The position numbers were made by a program, and so were the translations under genes. This document shows positions 41,704 through 51,638 of a stretch of 64,000 nt of DNA, in pieces. The stretch spans positions 1,867,691-1,931,690 of the forward strand of contig NC_026740.1 in NCBI RefSeq assembly GCF_000210295.1. Direction: 5' to 3'. Numbering within the stretch: the first letter of the stretch is position 1; each line of letters opens with the position of its first letter. This stretch comes from Trypanosoma brucei gambiense DAL972. Its lineage: Eukaryota; Euglenozoa; Kinetoplastea; Trypanosomatida; Trypanosomatidae. The notes under the pieces were generated by a model. The model saw nothing but the letters and a program-made list of their open reading frames with translations. It had not been told where the DNA came from and made no database searches.

Positions 41704-42474
41704 TGCTCCTCACTATTGTCTTCTTTTTTACTTATCTCCCACTTTCAAGTACTAAGCTAACACCCTTTTACAGCGGTTTTGCCTGTATAAATATATGTAT
41801 ATATATTGCCTTACTTGTTTCGGCGTTAACAGCTGTTGTGAAATGGCACCGCTATCCAATAACGCCGTCAATAGAAGCAAGATTCCGGAGTGGATGGCAG
41901 GCTTCGACCGTCCAAGGCAACGGTTTATCCTATGTGTGTATGCCCCTGCACGTCCTTTCCGAGGTATTTATATTTCTTTTATTTATAGATGTTACGAGAT
42001 TGAATATATAAACCTCACTTCTTGCGGAGGCCGCGAATACTAAAGTCGGGGATGTTGCCAGTGCAATCCCACGGACTTTAAAATATGAAAATAGAGCGGT
42101 AATAGGGGCACCAAAGGAAACAAAAAGGAGGGAGTAATGAATTATACATAACAGAGAAGCAGCAGAACACGGGGAAAGAAATACTGCAGTATTGGGAGGC
42201 AAATACCACAAACCTTCACTTCAACGGCGATGAACAGTCGCTGCAAAAATACACAAAAAGGCGGAAAGAATGTATTTTCCCCAGCCCCCAACTACCCAAC
42301 CGTACTGCCTCGCTGGTCACCAAACACCCCACCGGTGGGAGGGACGTATTTTATTTCTATCATATTATCTATGGGTGCATAAGAAAGCAACTCGCACGTG
42401 TCATTCCATATAAGCACATGGACATACTCAAAAGCGCAATAAATGTGTACGTAATGCAAAGCCACACTGATGTT
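41704..42474. other. Spacer between the 740-aa and 389-aa genes
   Basis: It holds the probable 5' UTR of the 389-aa gene with its splice signal and, nearer 42474, the 3' UTR of the coiled-coil gene. A 93-codon minus-strand frame at 41930-42211 starts at TTG and has no ATG. No gene is seen. Confidence 0.6.
42076..42137 (-). promoter_or_regulatory. Predicted trans-splice acceptor for the 389-aa gene
   Basis: On the minus strand a T/C-rich tract (complement of 42109-42137) is followed by the first AG at 42076-42077. This would give a 5' UTR of about 370 bases. Confidence 0.4.
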
Positions 42475-44697
42475 CTATGGTGCGTACGTGCTCCGCTGTA
42501 TGGTGCGCGCCAACGTACCCGCAAGCGCCGCCGACTGCTTTAGCAACGAAACGGCGTCGGGACGCACATCCTCGCACGCGGCCGCGCAGCTGCCCTCGTC
42601 TGATCCCTCTCCCTGTGATGCAGCGCTGCCCTGAGGTTGGTTGTGCTCCACGCTCCACCCTGTTGCGTCCTTAACCGCGGCAGCGAGCCGAATCTTTGTT
42701 GCCTTGCAACGCCGCCGTAACTTCTCCACATCTCGCTCAAGGCGAAGAACATCTGCGTCACGTTCTCGTTGGAGCTTGGCGAGGGATGCAAGATGTACCT
42801 GTTGCTTCTCCTCGTAGTGCTTTCGTTGTTCCTTCAGTTCTTGTTCCGCCCCCTCCGCACGCAGGCGGACGCTCTCCAGCTCCTCTTCCATTTTGGCGCT
42901 AAGGGACAACTTTTCCAATGCATCGTTAAGTCGACCAGCCACAAGACCCAGTTCTGCCTCCGTTTCCCGTACGCGCATTTCGAGGGTCATGCACGAGCCA
43001 CGTAACGACTCCAATTCCCCAGCCTGTTTCACATTCTCCTCCACGCACCTTCGTCCAGCAGAGCGCTCAATTAGCAGTTCGCGTTCAAGCCGCTGACACT
43101 CCGACGCATGTTGAGCCACCGTCTCTGCCAGCGCTGCGTCACTCTCGCACTTCGCTCGCACCGCTTCTGCTGCCCGCTGCTCCGCTACTGCCACGTCGGA
43201 TACGAGCTGGGCTCTCTGGGCCTCAGTTTGCTTCTGAAGTGTCTCAAGAGTCCGCTGCAGGGTCTCACGTCCGTGAGCGTTGTCGTCAAGAGCCCTCTGT
43301 AGTTGCATCTGAGCCTGAGACAACTCCGCTGCATGGTTTAACTTCAGCAGTGCAACACAATCCTGGGATTCCTTACGCTCCGCTGCCACTGCTGCAGCCG
43401 TGGTGGCAGCGGCCGCCTGCAACTTTCGCTGTGTTTCATCTAATTCGTCACGGCAGTCGCGCAGCTGGGCATCTGTAGCTTCCAGCCTACCGGCAGTATC
43501 TTCAGCGAGGGAACGCCAGTGATTCAACTGCAGCCTGAGTCGATCGGCCTCCGCAGACAACATCAAGGAGTGCTGCGCCTCCCGCGCGGCAGAGAGATCC
43601 CAGAGTGTCTGCGCAAAGTTTAGACGGGCCTCCAACTCTGTATATGCCATCGTGGTACGGTTCAACTCCTCCATTAAGCGGAGCTGCTCACGCAGGCATA
43701 GCTGGGAGCTGCACGCGGTCGACTGCTCACTTCCCCACTTGCTATGGATGCCAGAGCCCAGGTAATTATTGACGTTGCTGTTGAACCCGTTAGTATTGGA
43801 AGTTAGCTCATCGGCCGCTGCAGACCCACTACTTGCAATGCCATTTACACTCTCCATGGATTGCGTCTGGCGCCGCTGTGGTTGTTGGGCTCCCTCCTGA
43901 TGAGGTGCGCCGCGCTCCGCCATATTTTGAGGCAACGAACTCGACGTAAATGACGGCGTTGGAATCGTTGAGCCTGTCATTGGCGTTGTACCAGACGTGA
44001 AAGCTCTCAGTTCAGAACTCCCGCTGCTGGGGGCCTGCCCGACAAACTGTTGGTGATGATGGCGACCGTGGATTTGAGACTGCATTTGCTGGTGGGGCGG
44101 TCCTCTGCTATTTCCTCTTTGGCCTGCGATTTGTCGCAACCGCTGGTTATCCAAACTAAGTCTCTGCAGCTGAAGGCGGAGAAGTTCCCTCTCTCCTTCC
44201 CACCTCGAGTACTCACGACGAGCCTTTTCATGCTCACCTTCAGCCCTTACACAGACCTGGTGCAGACGCCGCGTCTCCTCCGCCTCCAGCAAAAGGGCAT
44301 TACGGCTGTTTCGCACTTCTTCCAGCTCACGACGGAGCGCAGCCGTTTCGTTCTTGTGCTTGGTGGCGAGGTCAGTGCATATTGTACGGAGCTGCAGCAC
44401 TTCTGCAGGAGAGGCCCAGTCCTTGTAATAATGCGGTTCATGAATTGGCATGCCCTCGTCCACGTACAGCGCTCGCTTCACTCTTTGACAGCGGTTGTTG
44501 TCGTCTGTGCTGACAGTGCTAGTCATGTTGTGTGCAACTGATGGAGCCCGGCTGGTTGATTCCCGCTGTGTCTGCCACCCGTAATCAAACGAGGCGCCTG
44601 TTCCCGCTGTGGTTCCGGTCGATGACGGCGTGTGTGTAAGTTCGGAAGTTGTCACCGATTCGGGGCGGCGGCTGGGCGGCCCGGCCTCAAACTCCAT
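42475..44697 (-). CDS. Coiled-coil protein, 740 aa
   Basis: The family is not recognised. The frame extends to a TTG further upstream, but the first ATG at 44697 gives 740 aa and sits 31 bases after a good splice acceptor. After a Ser/Thr-rich head of ~75 residues, a first coiled coil covers ~85-190. A Gln/His/Ser/Gly-rich linker (~190-330) follows. Then an almost unbroken coiled coil runs from ~330 to ~690, rich in Glu, Gln, Arg, Leu and Ala. The C-terminal ~50 residues are less helical. There are no motor, zinc or membrane elements. The architecture fits a cytoskeletal, basal-body or flagellar structural protein, but many coiled-coil proteins look alike and no ortholog can be named. Confidence 0.85.
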   Translation of the reverse strand: MEFEAGPPSRRPESVTTSELTHTPSSTGTTAGTGASFDYGWQTQRESTSRAPSVAHNMTSTVSTDDNNRCQRVKRALYVDEGMPIHEPHYYKDWASPAEVLQLRTICTDLATKHKNETAALRRELEEVRNSRNALLLEAEETRRLHQVCVRAEGEHEKARREYSRWEGERELLRLQLQRLSLDNQRLRQIAGQRGNSRGPPHQQMQSQIHGRHHHQQFVGQAPSSGSSELRAFTSGTTPMTGSTIPTPSFTSSSLPQNMAERGAPHQEGAQQPQRRQTQSMESVNGIASSGSAAADELTSNTNGFNSNVNNYLGSGIHSKWGSEQSTACSSQLCLREQLRLMEELNRTTMAYTELEARLNFAQTLWDLSAAREAQHSLMLSAEADRLRLQLNHWRSLAEDTAGRLEATDAQLRDCRDELDETQRKLQAAAATTAAAVAAERKESQDCVALLKLNHAAELSQAQMQLQRALDDNAHGRETLQRTLETLQKQTEAQRAQLVSDVAVAEQRAAEAVRAKCESDAALAETVAQHASECQRLERELLIERSAGRRCVEENVKQAGELESLRGSCMTLEMRVRETEAELGLVAGRLNDALEKLSLSAKMEEELESVRLRAEGAEQELKEQRKHYEEKQQVHLASLAKLQRERDADVLRLERDVEKLRRRCKATKIRLAAAVKDATGWSVEHNQPQGSAASQGEGSDEGSCAAACEDVRPDAVSLLKQSAALAGTLARTIQRSTYAP

Positions 44698-45063
44698 CCG
44701 CCTGCGCGTGAAGCTAAACGCACTGACTCTCAGAAAGGAGGGGGTGGGAAAATGAGCCAATAATAGTGGAGAAAGTGTGTTATCACAGAAAAATAATCCG
44801 TGGCGCTGACGGTGTTCGTATCAAGGGCGAGGTACAAGAAGAAAAGTAGCCAAATTGAAAAGGCACCCACAGCAAAATGCCGCACACGAAAAATGGGGGG
44901 AAAATGTACAAAAGTGAAGGATGGTGAAAGCTGGAGAAAGCAGCGCCGACAAGACACCGCAAATAGGCATGCGAGTCAAAGAGCCGACAACGTCCGAGAG
45001 AACGGATTCTGGAGCGCTTTACCCACGTTCGGTGGCACGGAAAGACTTAGTGCAGCACCACTT
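44698..45063. other. Short spacer between CTF18 and the 740-aa gene
   Basis: The 5' UTR and splice signal of the 740-aa gene lie at the low end and the 3' UTR of CTF18 at the high end. A plus-strand 162-codon frame crosses it into CTF18 and is a shadow. Confidence 0.6.
44729..44756 (-). promoter_or_regulatory. Predicted trans-splice acceptor for the 740-aa gene
   Basis: On the minus strand a C/T-rich tract (TTTTCCCACCCCCTCCTTTCTG) is followed by AG at 44729-44730, 31 bases before the ATG at 44697. Confidence 0.5.
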
Positions 45064-48045
45064 TCAAAAGTCATTCAAGGATGCGGGAATCTTCACCCCA
45101 TTCGTGCAGCCCTCCTTGTAAATGTACTGCACCGTCAACTTCTTCGCCCGCCCATGTGCCCCTGCATTGCTCAGATCCACGACGTTCTCTCCCTTCGCCT
45201 TAGAAAACGCAAGCGGCATCCCCTTAGGTTTCGCTGCAATAGGGCGCCCAAAAAAATCCTTCAAAACAGTCTGGGCAGGCTTCGATGACGATAAGGCGGC
45301 AGAAACTGCAGCTTTGGGCCCCTCTGCTTGGGGAGAACACCCACACATTTCTGCGGCATCTTCCTCACGCTTAACCGTCACCCCAGTCCTCGTCCCGTGC
45401 ATTCCATCCGCTGGCTTGGGCACGCCGCTGAACTTCTCTTCTTCCTTCTTCACCTTAATCTCTCTCCCATCGATTTCATCGTCCCGCTCACGCTTCCGCG
45501 ACGGCAGCGTTGAATCCCTTTTCACAACGATTTCATCGGTACCTCCAGTGTTATCTTTGCGGGCTCCCCCGTGATTTCTTACTGCGCGCAACGAACTGGT
45601 TTGAATAATATGACGATGTATCTCGCCCACCAACAGCTGCTTCACCTCCTCCTTCATATGGAGGACCATAACTGAAGACGACGAGGTGTCCCTCACTGCC
45701 GGCCGCTGCCCTGGCATCCGCTCCTGCTGTGCTTCACTCAGCGAGGCGCAGCAGATGCGATGAATTGGGGGATCCAACTCCCAATGCTCCTCCTCTTCAG
45801 CGACATGATCCGGTTCGTCACTCCCCCTCCTGTGGTTACCAGGTCGCCCTCTTGTGGTTCGTACATATGTGAACCCATATAACGCGTGGCGCGCCACGGC
45901 AGCTCGTAGAAGTTGCTGATCTTTTGGAGTTAGGCCTACACCTGAAGCGACAGTGTGGGACGGAATATGGAGCGAAACATCACACAAGCACCGTAGCAAT
46001 GACGGTACAACCTCCGTGATAGCTGTGGTAGAGTACAGGTGTGACGCCACCTCTAAAGAACGACAGTTGTCTCTGACCATACGAGTAATATGAAAAGATT
46101 CATCACGACGGCGAGCTGCTGTCGCGGCCGCGCGAGGAAAGCCGCTTGCGGTAATGGAAGAACCGCGTCCCATGGCGCTGCAGCAACTAAAGCACGACGT
46201 GGCAGTTGCGGACTTCCCGTACTGTTCGGCGAACGGCAGCAAGGGGGTGTGACGATATCCCGTGGTTGTGAGGCAATCCTGAAACGAGAAGGCATCCGAC
46301 ACAGCACACGTGTTCAGAAAGGAATAGTCCGTGTACGAACGCCGCAAGTAAAACTCATGAAGACCATCAAGAAGCCCGTTTGTATCATCACACCACTGAA
46401 GCACACGTGAAACATATGTGTAGCCGGGGTCGACCCTAAAACCCGTGGCCACGTACCCCTCCTCCGCCACATCCATGTCAACCTGCAGTTGTTGGGTCTG
46501 CTGATAGCTGCTCAGTGGTAAGGGATTCGCACACCCAGCCATAACAACAGCGTCGTAGTTCATAGCGAATTCCTTGCGTAGGAGTTGCACGTATTTGCCG
46601 CGGTCCTGCCGCTCAAGTACAACCCGCCACATGTCCCACAGATTTAACTTCATGTCTTTTCCCTGCATCTCCCGCAGTAAGTCCTGTTGCCGCTTATGCT
46701 GTTGCTGCGGAGTTTCCCCTGTATCTGACACAACACACCGATAGGCGAACTGCAATGTGTTCAGGCAACAACGTACGTCCCCATTACTTGCACGAACCAA
46801 TTCTGCTAGGACCGCATCAGCCACTTTAATGTTCTCATGCTCCGCAATTTCACCCAGTCGCTGCAACAGCCGTTGGGGACGGATGGGAGGAACATGAAAT
46901 ACTAAGCGACATTGCTGACGTAGCAGTCGCAATGATGGGACGTAGTAATCGTTACATAGGCACAGGACGGGACAATGAATATCCTGCTTCAGAAGAAATG
47001 AGGCGAAGTTGGCTGCAATGCCATCCATCTCGTCGATAATCAAACACTTCGGCAGCATTAACATATCCACAAGTGAGGTGACAGATCCCCCGTTTCCCCC
47101 GTTGCTAGTGGGAACAGCTGGACGTTGTGCACGGCGTCTTGAACGCCCCGGTGATACAGCAAGTTGAATGGCACTCTCAATGCCGGACGCTGTGCGATCG
47201 ACACTCGCGTTGATTTCTATTGGCTCATACCCACAATGCAAAGCGAGCACATGCGCCAGCGTCGTCTTGCCGACGCCCGGTGGGCCAACAAGAACCGCTA
47301 TGCGGTCATCGGGCCGTGTTGAAGGGGAAGAAGACAGACCATCCGCACCTGGCGAAGCTCCGTTCCGAAACGTGTACTCGTCCCAACTTTTCATCCACTG
47401 CAAAAGCTTCAAATTAGTGGTGTCGTCACTGAGAAGGTCGCGGAACCGCTTGGGGGTATACTTAATGACCCACAGCGAGTCCTCTTCACTCAATGGTCCT
47501 CTGCGCTGCTCACCTTGCTGTTGTCGTGGTTGGACCGCACCGCAATCTTTGACAGCGGCGGCCTCCACATCCTCATTGAATATTTGCCGATGCAAGGTAG
47601 CAACATTCACAAAGCCAAGCCCACTACCGGCAACACGTTTTTGCAACCCCAGCGCGTTAGCCCGCATTCCCTCTGCCTCGATGGCCTCTTCCTCTTGCTC
47701 TCGCCGCCGCTGTTCCTTGCTAGCTTCATCATCGGGGTTGGAAAATCCTGAAATTTCCTGCAACCCCGACGCAGTGAGCCAGCGCAACTCACCATTGTCA
47801 CCACGCATCATAAAGTTCACACGCGTGCACGAAGGAAGAAGACAGACACCTTTGGACATCAGAATAGCAGACTCAGGTTTTGGCGGGTCAGGAAGCTCTG
47901 GCGCCGCATCGTGGGCATACGGAACGCCATGAAGTAGACTCTCGTCTATGCTCTCAAATTCATCCTCTATGTCGTAATCGTTGTTGTGACTATTTGTGTC
48001 CCTTTTAGGGACATCGTTATGTTCCGCGCAATCTATGTCCATCAT
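45064..48045 (-). CDS. CTF18: CTF18, large subunit of the alternative clamp loader Ctf18-RFC
   Basis: The protein has 993 aa from an ATG, in the usual range for the family. Ctf18 replaces Rfc1 in a clamp loader that loads PCNA and supports sister-chromatid cohesion and leading-strand replication in the nucleus. The AAA+ domain starts after WVIKYTPKRFRDLL (~193), the standard RFC opening. Walker A is GPPGVGKT at 254-261, with Walker B LIIDEMDG around 335-342. The helical RFC collar follows. Family-specific evidence is at the C-terminus: a DFFGR motif (~930-934), preceded by Gln to give a PIP-box-like QTVLKDFF at 925-932, and a tail with YKEGCTNGVK, like the Ctf18 segment that binds Dcc1-Ctf8. 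A Lys/Glu-rich linker lies at ~840-920. The N-terminal ~190 residues are acidic and then Gln/Glu-rich. Confidence 0.93.
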   Translation of the reverse strand: MMDIDCAEHNDVPKRDTNSHNNDYDIEDEFESIDESLLHGVPYAHDAAPELPDPPKPESAILMSKGVCLLPSCTRVNFMMRGDNGELRWLTASGLQEISGFSNPDDEASKEQRRREQEEEAIEAEGMRANALGLQKRVAGSGLGFVNVATLHRQIFNEDVEAAAVKDCGAVQPRQQQGEQRRGPLSEEDSLWVIKYTPKRFRDLLSDDTTNLKLLQWMKSWDEYTFRNGASPGADGLSSSPSTRPDDRIAVLVGPPGVGKTTLAHVLALHCGYEPIEINASVDRTASGIESAIQLAVSPGRSRRRAQRPAVPTSNGGNGGSVTSLVDMLMLPKCLIIDEMDGIAANFASFLLKQDIHCPVLCLCNDYYVPSLRLLRQQCRLVFHVPPIRPQRLLQRLGEIAEHENIKVADAVLAELVRASNGDVRCCLNTLQFAYRCVVSDTGETPQQQHKRQQDLLREMQGKDMKLNLWDMWRVVLERQDRGKYVQLLRKEFAMNYDAVVMAGCANPLPLSSYQQTQQLQVDMDVAEEGYVATGFRVDPGYTYVSRVLQWCDDTNGLLDGLHEFYLRRSYTDYSFLNTCAVSDAFSFQDCLTTTGYRHTPLLPFAEQYGKSATATSCFSCCSAMGRGSSITASGFPRAAATAARRRDESFHITRMVRDNCRSLEVASHLYSTTAITEVVPSLLRCLCDVSLHIPSHTVASGVGLTPKDQQLLRAAVARHALYGFTYVRTTRGRPGNHRRGSDEPDHVAEEEEHWELDPPIHRICCASLSEAQQERMPGQRPAVRDTSSSSVMVLHMKEEVKQLLVGEIHRHIIQTSSLRAVRNHGGARKDNTGGTDEIVVKRDSTLPSRKRERDDEIDGREIKVKKEEEKFSGVPKPADGMHGTRTGVTVKREEDAAEMCGCSPQAEGPKAAVSAALSSSKPAQTVLKDFFGRPIAAKPKGMPLAFSKAKGENVVDLSNAGAHGRAKKLTVQYIYKEGCTNGVKIPASLNDF

Positions 48046-48631
48046 GGGAGGGCCAACCTTCCCTCCTCACGACCAAGTATACCTAGATTTCTATGTGAAA
48101 TACTGAGGCTATGCTGACGTCTTCCTCAGTCTCAAGGCTTCTTTTCTTAGCCGTTTTTGCTTTGGGAGTGGGAGTGGAAGTGGGGAAAATGATGACAATA
48201 AACGAGGCACCAATCTAATGACCCACTAGCACAAGTATCGCAACCCCCTCCCCCAAGTAAGGGTTAGCGACTCAGCTGCAAGGAACCTCTTTGAAAGGAA
48301 GGACGAACCAAACGATGGAAACTTCCAGAACGCAAAAATTACAGGGATGCAAGTTTTTAAGCCAGTAATGTAATATTGCTTCACGGTAACAAAATCAAGG
48401 CTAGCAGTGAAAGAGGGAAAAGCGGCAGCAACAAGCTGCATTGGCCAGAGTTGCAACAGCACAGGGCAACAAAATAGTCTTTTGCACAGACCTCATCTGG
48501 TCAACTTTATCGTTGAGCCGTTACGCAAGCGTATGCGCGCGAATTTCATTGTGTGCTCCTTTTGTCCTCCCTTGTTGACTACTTCCACTCCAAAACAGCG
48601 TGATGACCGACGAGTTTTGCCCCCACGTTAC
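48046..48631. other. Spacer between the 728-aa gene and CTF18
   Basis: The CTF18 5' UTR and splice signal lie at 48046-48190. The rest is probably the 3' UTR of the 728-aa gene. No gene is seen. Confidence 0.6.
48160..48190 (-). promoter_or_regulatory. Predicted trans-splice acceptor for CTF18
   Basis: On the minus strand a C/T-rich tract (CCCCACTTCCACTCCCACTC) is followed by the first AG at 48160-48161, 114 bases before the CTF18 ATG. Confidence 0.5.
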
Positions 48632-50818
48632 TCACAACCCCGGACATGCCACATTAAGCTTTTCGCTCAAATCTTTCAGAGCAGAGTGAACATCAACACG
48701 CAGTCCACTGAGCTTTGACCGTAGCTCCTTCAGCTGCATCTGCTGTTGTTGTATGGCACTGCTAATGCGCCCATCAAGCTGGTCGCAGCGGCTCTCCACA
48801 ATGGTGTCAATCATCGACTGGTGGGCCGACATGAGCCGCCGCACGTGTTCTGCAAGCGGTTGCACAGCCTCTAAGTTGACGCGCTGAAGGCATCTCTCCT
48901 CGTAAGCGTCGGTAACACGTTGAATGCGTCGCATAAGAACATCCAACAGATGCTTCTGTGAAGCGGTCCCTGTATCACCGGCGGCCTCTGCGGAGCTTGT
49001 CTGTGCAGGCGGAGGGTGCAACGGAAAGGAAGAACTGCTTTGATGTTGTTGTGGTTGGTTATCCTGAGGTTGTGGGGCGCTTGCTGCTGCCTCCGTCCCG
49101 GCTGGCGTCTCAAACTCTTCCACAAAAACACTAGTGCGAAACTCATGCGACTTGAGGTGGGTAGACTCGGCAGCTGCAAGCGTGAGGCGCAGCTTCTCCT
49201 CTACCGCCGTACAGCGCTGGTGATATTCACGCTTCATTACCCTCATCTCCCGCTGCTGCGACTTCTGCCGCTCAACGAGCTCCGACACGCACACAGGAAA
49301 GCCGAATTCGTTTAAAACAGCTCGAACGACAGAGTGGACATGTTGCTCCAGCGCGACTTCATGCCTGTCGGGCGTGCAACCACCCAGAGTGGCAGTGCCG
49401 ACTGAGGCTACGGTGTTGTCACCGCACTTTTCACCGACGGGAGAAGCGTTGGCTAGCGGACTGCAAAGGGTAGACCGGTGACGTTTCCCCGAAGCTTCGC
49501 CGCATTTAGCACCACCGACCCACGTGGTGCGTGGCTGCTGCCGCACTACTCTATGTACCGTGTCAACGATATATTGCTGGAGCTCGGCTACAACCTCATT
49601 ATACACTACGGGTGAACTTGCTTCACCTGAGCTGCCGCCGTCACGCGCCCACGTGGGTTGTTGCCGCGCGAGATCATCCAACATTGATTGCTGTCGTTTC
49701 TGCTGTCGCTGAAGGTCATCCACCCGTGCGTGAAGAGCATGCAAGTCCTCCCGAACAGCCCCGCATAAGTCTGCGAAACCGGAACGAAGTACCTCGATAT
49801 GCTTCAAGATGCTACCGCTGTTATCATTGTCGCTGGCGCTGCTGCTGACACTGGGGTTGTCCCCCACGCCGGCCTTCCCATCACCAGCGGGCTTCACTGA
49901 ACACGGTGTCGAATCGACGACGTTGGTGAACTTTGCCGGCGTCGCGACGGCAGCACTGCACAAATTACTTTGAGAGAACAAAGTGAGTCGCGAGCGGTCC
50001 CTTCCTGATGATGGCGGGTTTTCATAACTACTGCTACTGCTGTTGTCATCGCCTTTGCGCGCCAACCGCACATCAGTGCTCGGAGCAACCGCCAATGCAA
50101 CGCTGGTACTCTGCAATGGGGCCGACTCGCACTTCAGAAAAGCTACGCGAGGGCATCCGTCGTCTGGAAAATTTTCGCCACACTTAGAGTTCCCAGTGCG
50201 GTTACCATCATCGGAAACAAAAGCAGAGGCGCCACACTTCTCTCTACGAACTGCCTCGCGGAGCTGTTCCAACATGCCCTTCAGGTCCTCACTCAACACC
50301 GTTGATTGAGAGCGCATGGTTTCCACATCAAGTTCCCGCCGCACTTTCGGCTGCCGCTCCTTCGCGGCATACCCTTGGTGCGCTGCAGCCCCCTGCCTCC
50401 GTAGCAACTGATCACGACGGGGAAGTGGCTCCGCAACGCGTTCGGTTTGATTCCGTCGCGGACCAGAACTGGGCTCACTCTTGGAAGGGCTACAATGAGG
50501 GGTGCTCGCTTTGCGAAGCAGCGAACAGACCGTACCACGATCCACTCCGATGGCTGGTGAGACGTTCCGCGACACTGATTGTGTTTGAAAATGGCGATCC
50601 AAAAATCCTCGGGACTGGCGGTTCTCTCTACTCCTTCCCCCTACCCAAGCTTTGCCGTCGCTATTCCTGCTTGAGTGTCTGCTCGTTACCGCGGACCAGC
50701 GAATTTCCGCCGCTGCAGGTGACGGACGGCGGTTGGTCGCGCCACCCGTGGCGTTCCCCTCGTCACCATGATGGTGTGGTACGTCCAATCTACGGCAAAT
50801 ATCACAGTAGGAGCTCAT
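48632..50818 (-). CDS. Coiled-coil protein with N-terminal Cys/His motif, 728 aa
   Basis: The family is not identified. The frame opens at a TTG two codons earlier; the ATG at 50818 gives 728 aa starting MSSYCDICRRLDVPHHHG. Cys5-x2-Cys8 followed by His15-17 looks like a small zinc-binding knuckle, comparable in form to the CDIC knuckle at the end of CLIP-170, though here it is N-terminal. Residues ~20-320 are Ser/Arg/Gly-rich and probably disordered, with one short helix near 180. Several coiled-coil segments follow (~340-385, ~415-440, ~500-565, ~625-725), separated by Ser/Pro/Gln-rich linkers. A cytoskeletal or basal-body role is plausible by analogy only. The start is supported by the motif, which begins right at the ATG. 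Confidence 0.83.
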   Translation of the reverse strand: MSSYCDICRRLDVPHHHGDEGNATGGATNRRPSPAAAEIRWSAVTSRHSSRNSDGKAWVGGRSRENRQSRGFLDRHFQTQSVSRNVSPAIGVDRGTVCSLLRKASTPHCSPSKSEPSSGPRRNQTERVAEPLPRRDQLLRRQGAAAHQGYAAKERQPKVRRELDVETMRSQSTVLSEDLKGMLEQLREAVRREKCGASAFVSDDGNRTGNSKCGENFPDDGCPRVAFLKCESAPLQSTSVALAVAPSTDVRLARKGDDNSSSSSYENPPSSGRDRSRLTLFSQSNLCSAAVATPAKFTNVVDSTPCSVKPAGDGKAGVGDNPSVSSSASDNDNSGSILKHIEVLRSGFADLCGAVREDLHALHARVDDLQRQQKRQQSMLDDLARQQPTWARDGGSSGEASSPVVYNEVVAELQQYIVDTVHRVVRQQPRTTWVGGAKCGEASGKRHRSTLCSPLANASPVGEKCGDNTVASVGTATLGGCTPDRHEVALEQHVHSVVRAVLNEFGFPVCVSELVERQKSQQREMRVMKREYHQRCTAVEEKLRLTLAAAESTHLKSHEFRTSVFVEEFETPAGTEAAASAPQPQDNQPQQHQSSSSFPLHPPPAQTSSAEAAGDTGTASQKHLLDVLMRRIQRVTDAYEERCLQRVNLEAVQPLAEHVRRLMSAHQSMIDTIVESRCDQLDGRISSAIQQQQMQLKELRSKLSGLRVDVHSALKDLSEKLNVACPGL

Positions 50819-51638
50819 CACCAAAAAGGGAAAGGGTGGAAGTCGCGCGGTAAGCGCACTTCAACCTCTCCCCTTCCCTCCTTCCACCCTATGGGCCTTA
50901 GATTTTTTCGTGTGTGTGGCTTTACTTTCGTCTGTGGAGAGAGGATCTATGCGGCTGCAACTCCCCCTTCAAAGGAGGGTGGGAAACAGGAGCAGAAAAA
51001 CCCACCCGCACGCACGCACAACTGTCGTTGTCCCCTGGCTGCGGACTACCGCTGGGCTCCTGCGGTAGTCCAGCAACAGTAAAAAAGTGGGGAGACATAT
51101 GTATGCTAGCAAAGTGAAATACCAGTTTGAGGAACGACGGCCAGACACAATAATGATGGTAACTGAGAAGGACAAAGACATAGGATATGGGCACAGCACG
51201 AGCTGCTGTTCCGAACATACAACGGCGCAAAGCGATGGCCCCCACAGCGAGGTTTACTCTTATAGGCCTCTTCCCCTCCTCGGCTCAGAAAGTCAGCGTA
51301 TTACCACATACAGAGTTACACCGAGTGAAATGGGTGAAACCTGAATTACACATTAGGCAATCACAGCATCACCAATCATCCCCAACTCCGCGCACCGCGA
51401 GCGCCGACAGCCACGCAAGTGGAAGTTACAGCGATCTCGAATGGCATACATACACACTACCTCAGTCAGCCTCATTGCAACCCCCCCCCCAATGGACAGT
51501 TATTAGGTGCCTAACTCGCTTCCTCTGATGTTATCGAATGTCTTCCAGGTCCACCCGTACCGGAATCCCTTCGAACATTCGTCCAAGAGTACACAGGTGC
51601 AAAGGATCCAATGCGGGCACACCGTAGGAACTACACCT
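50819..51638. other. Spacer between the kinesin-like and 728-aa genes
   Basis: On the minus strand a pyrimidine tract (complement of 50976-51000) may be the splice signal of the 728-aa gene; a second tract at 50822-50840 abuts its ATG. The remainder is probably the 3' UTR of the kinesin-like gene. Short plus-strand ORFs have no support. Confidence 0.5.

Noticed and set aside
41930..42211. Minus-strand 93-codon frame upstream of the 389-aa gene
   Set aside because: Starts at TTG without any ATG and overlaps the predicted splice signal.
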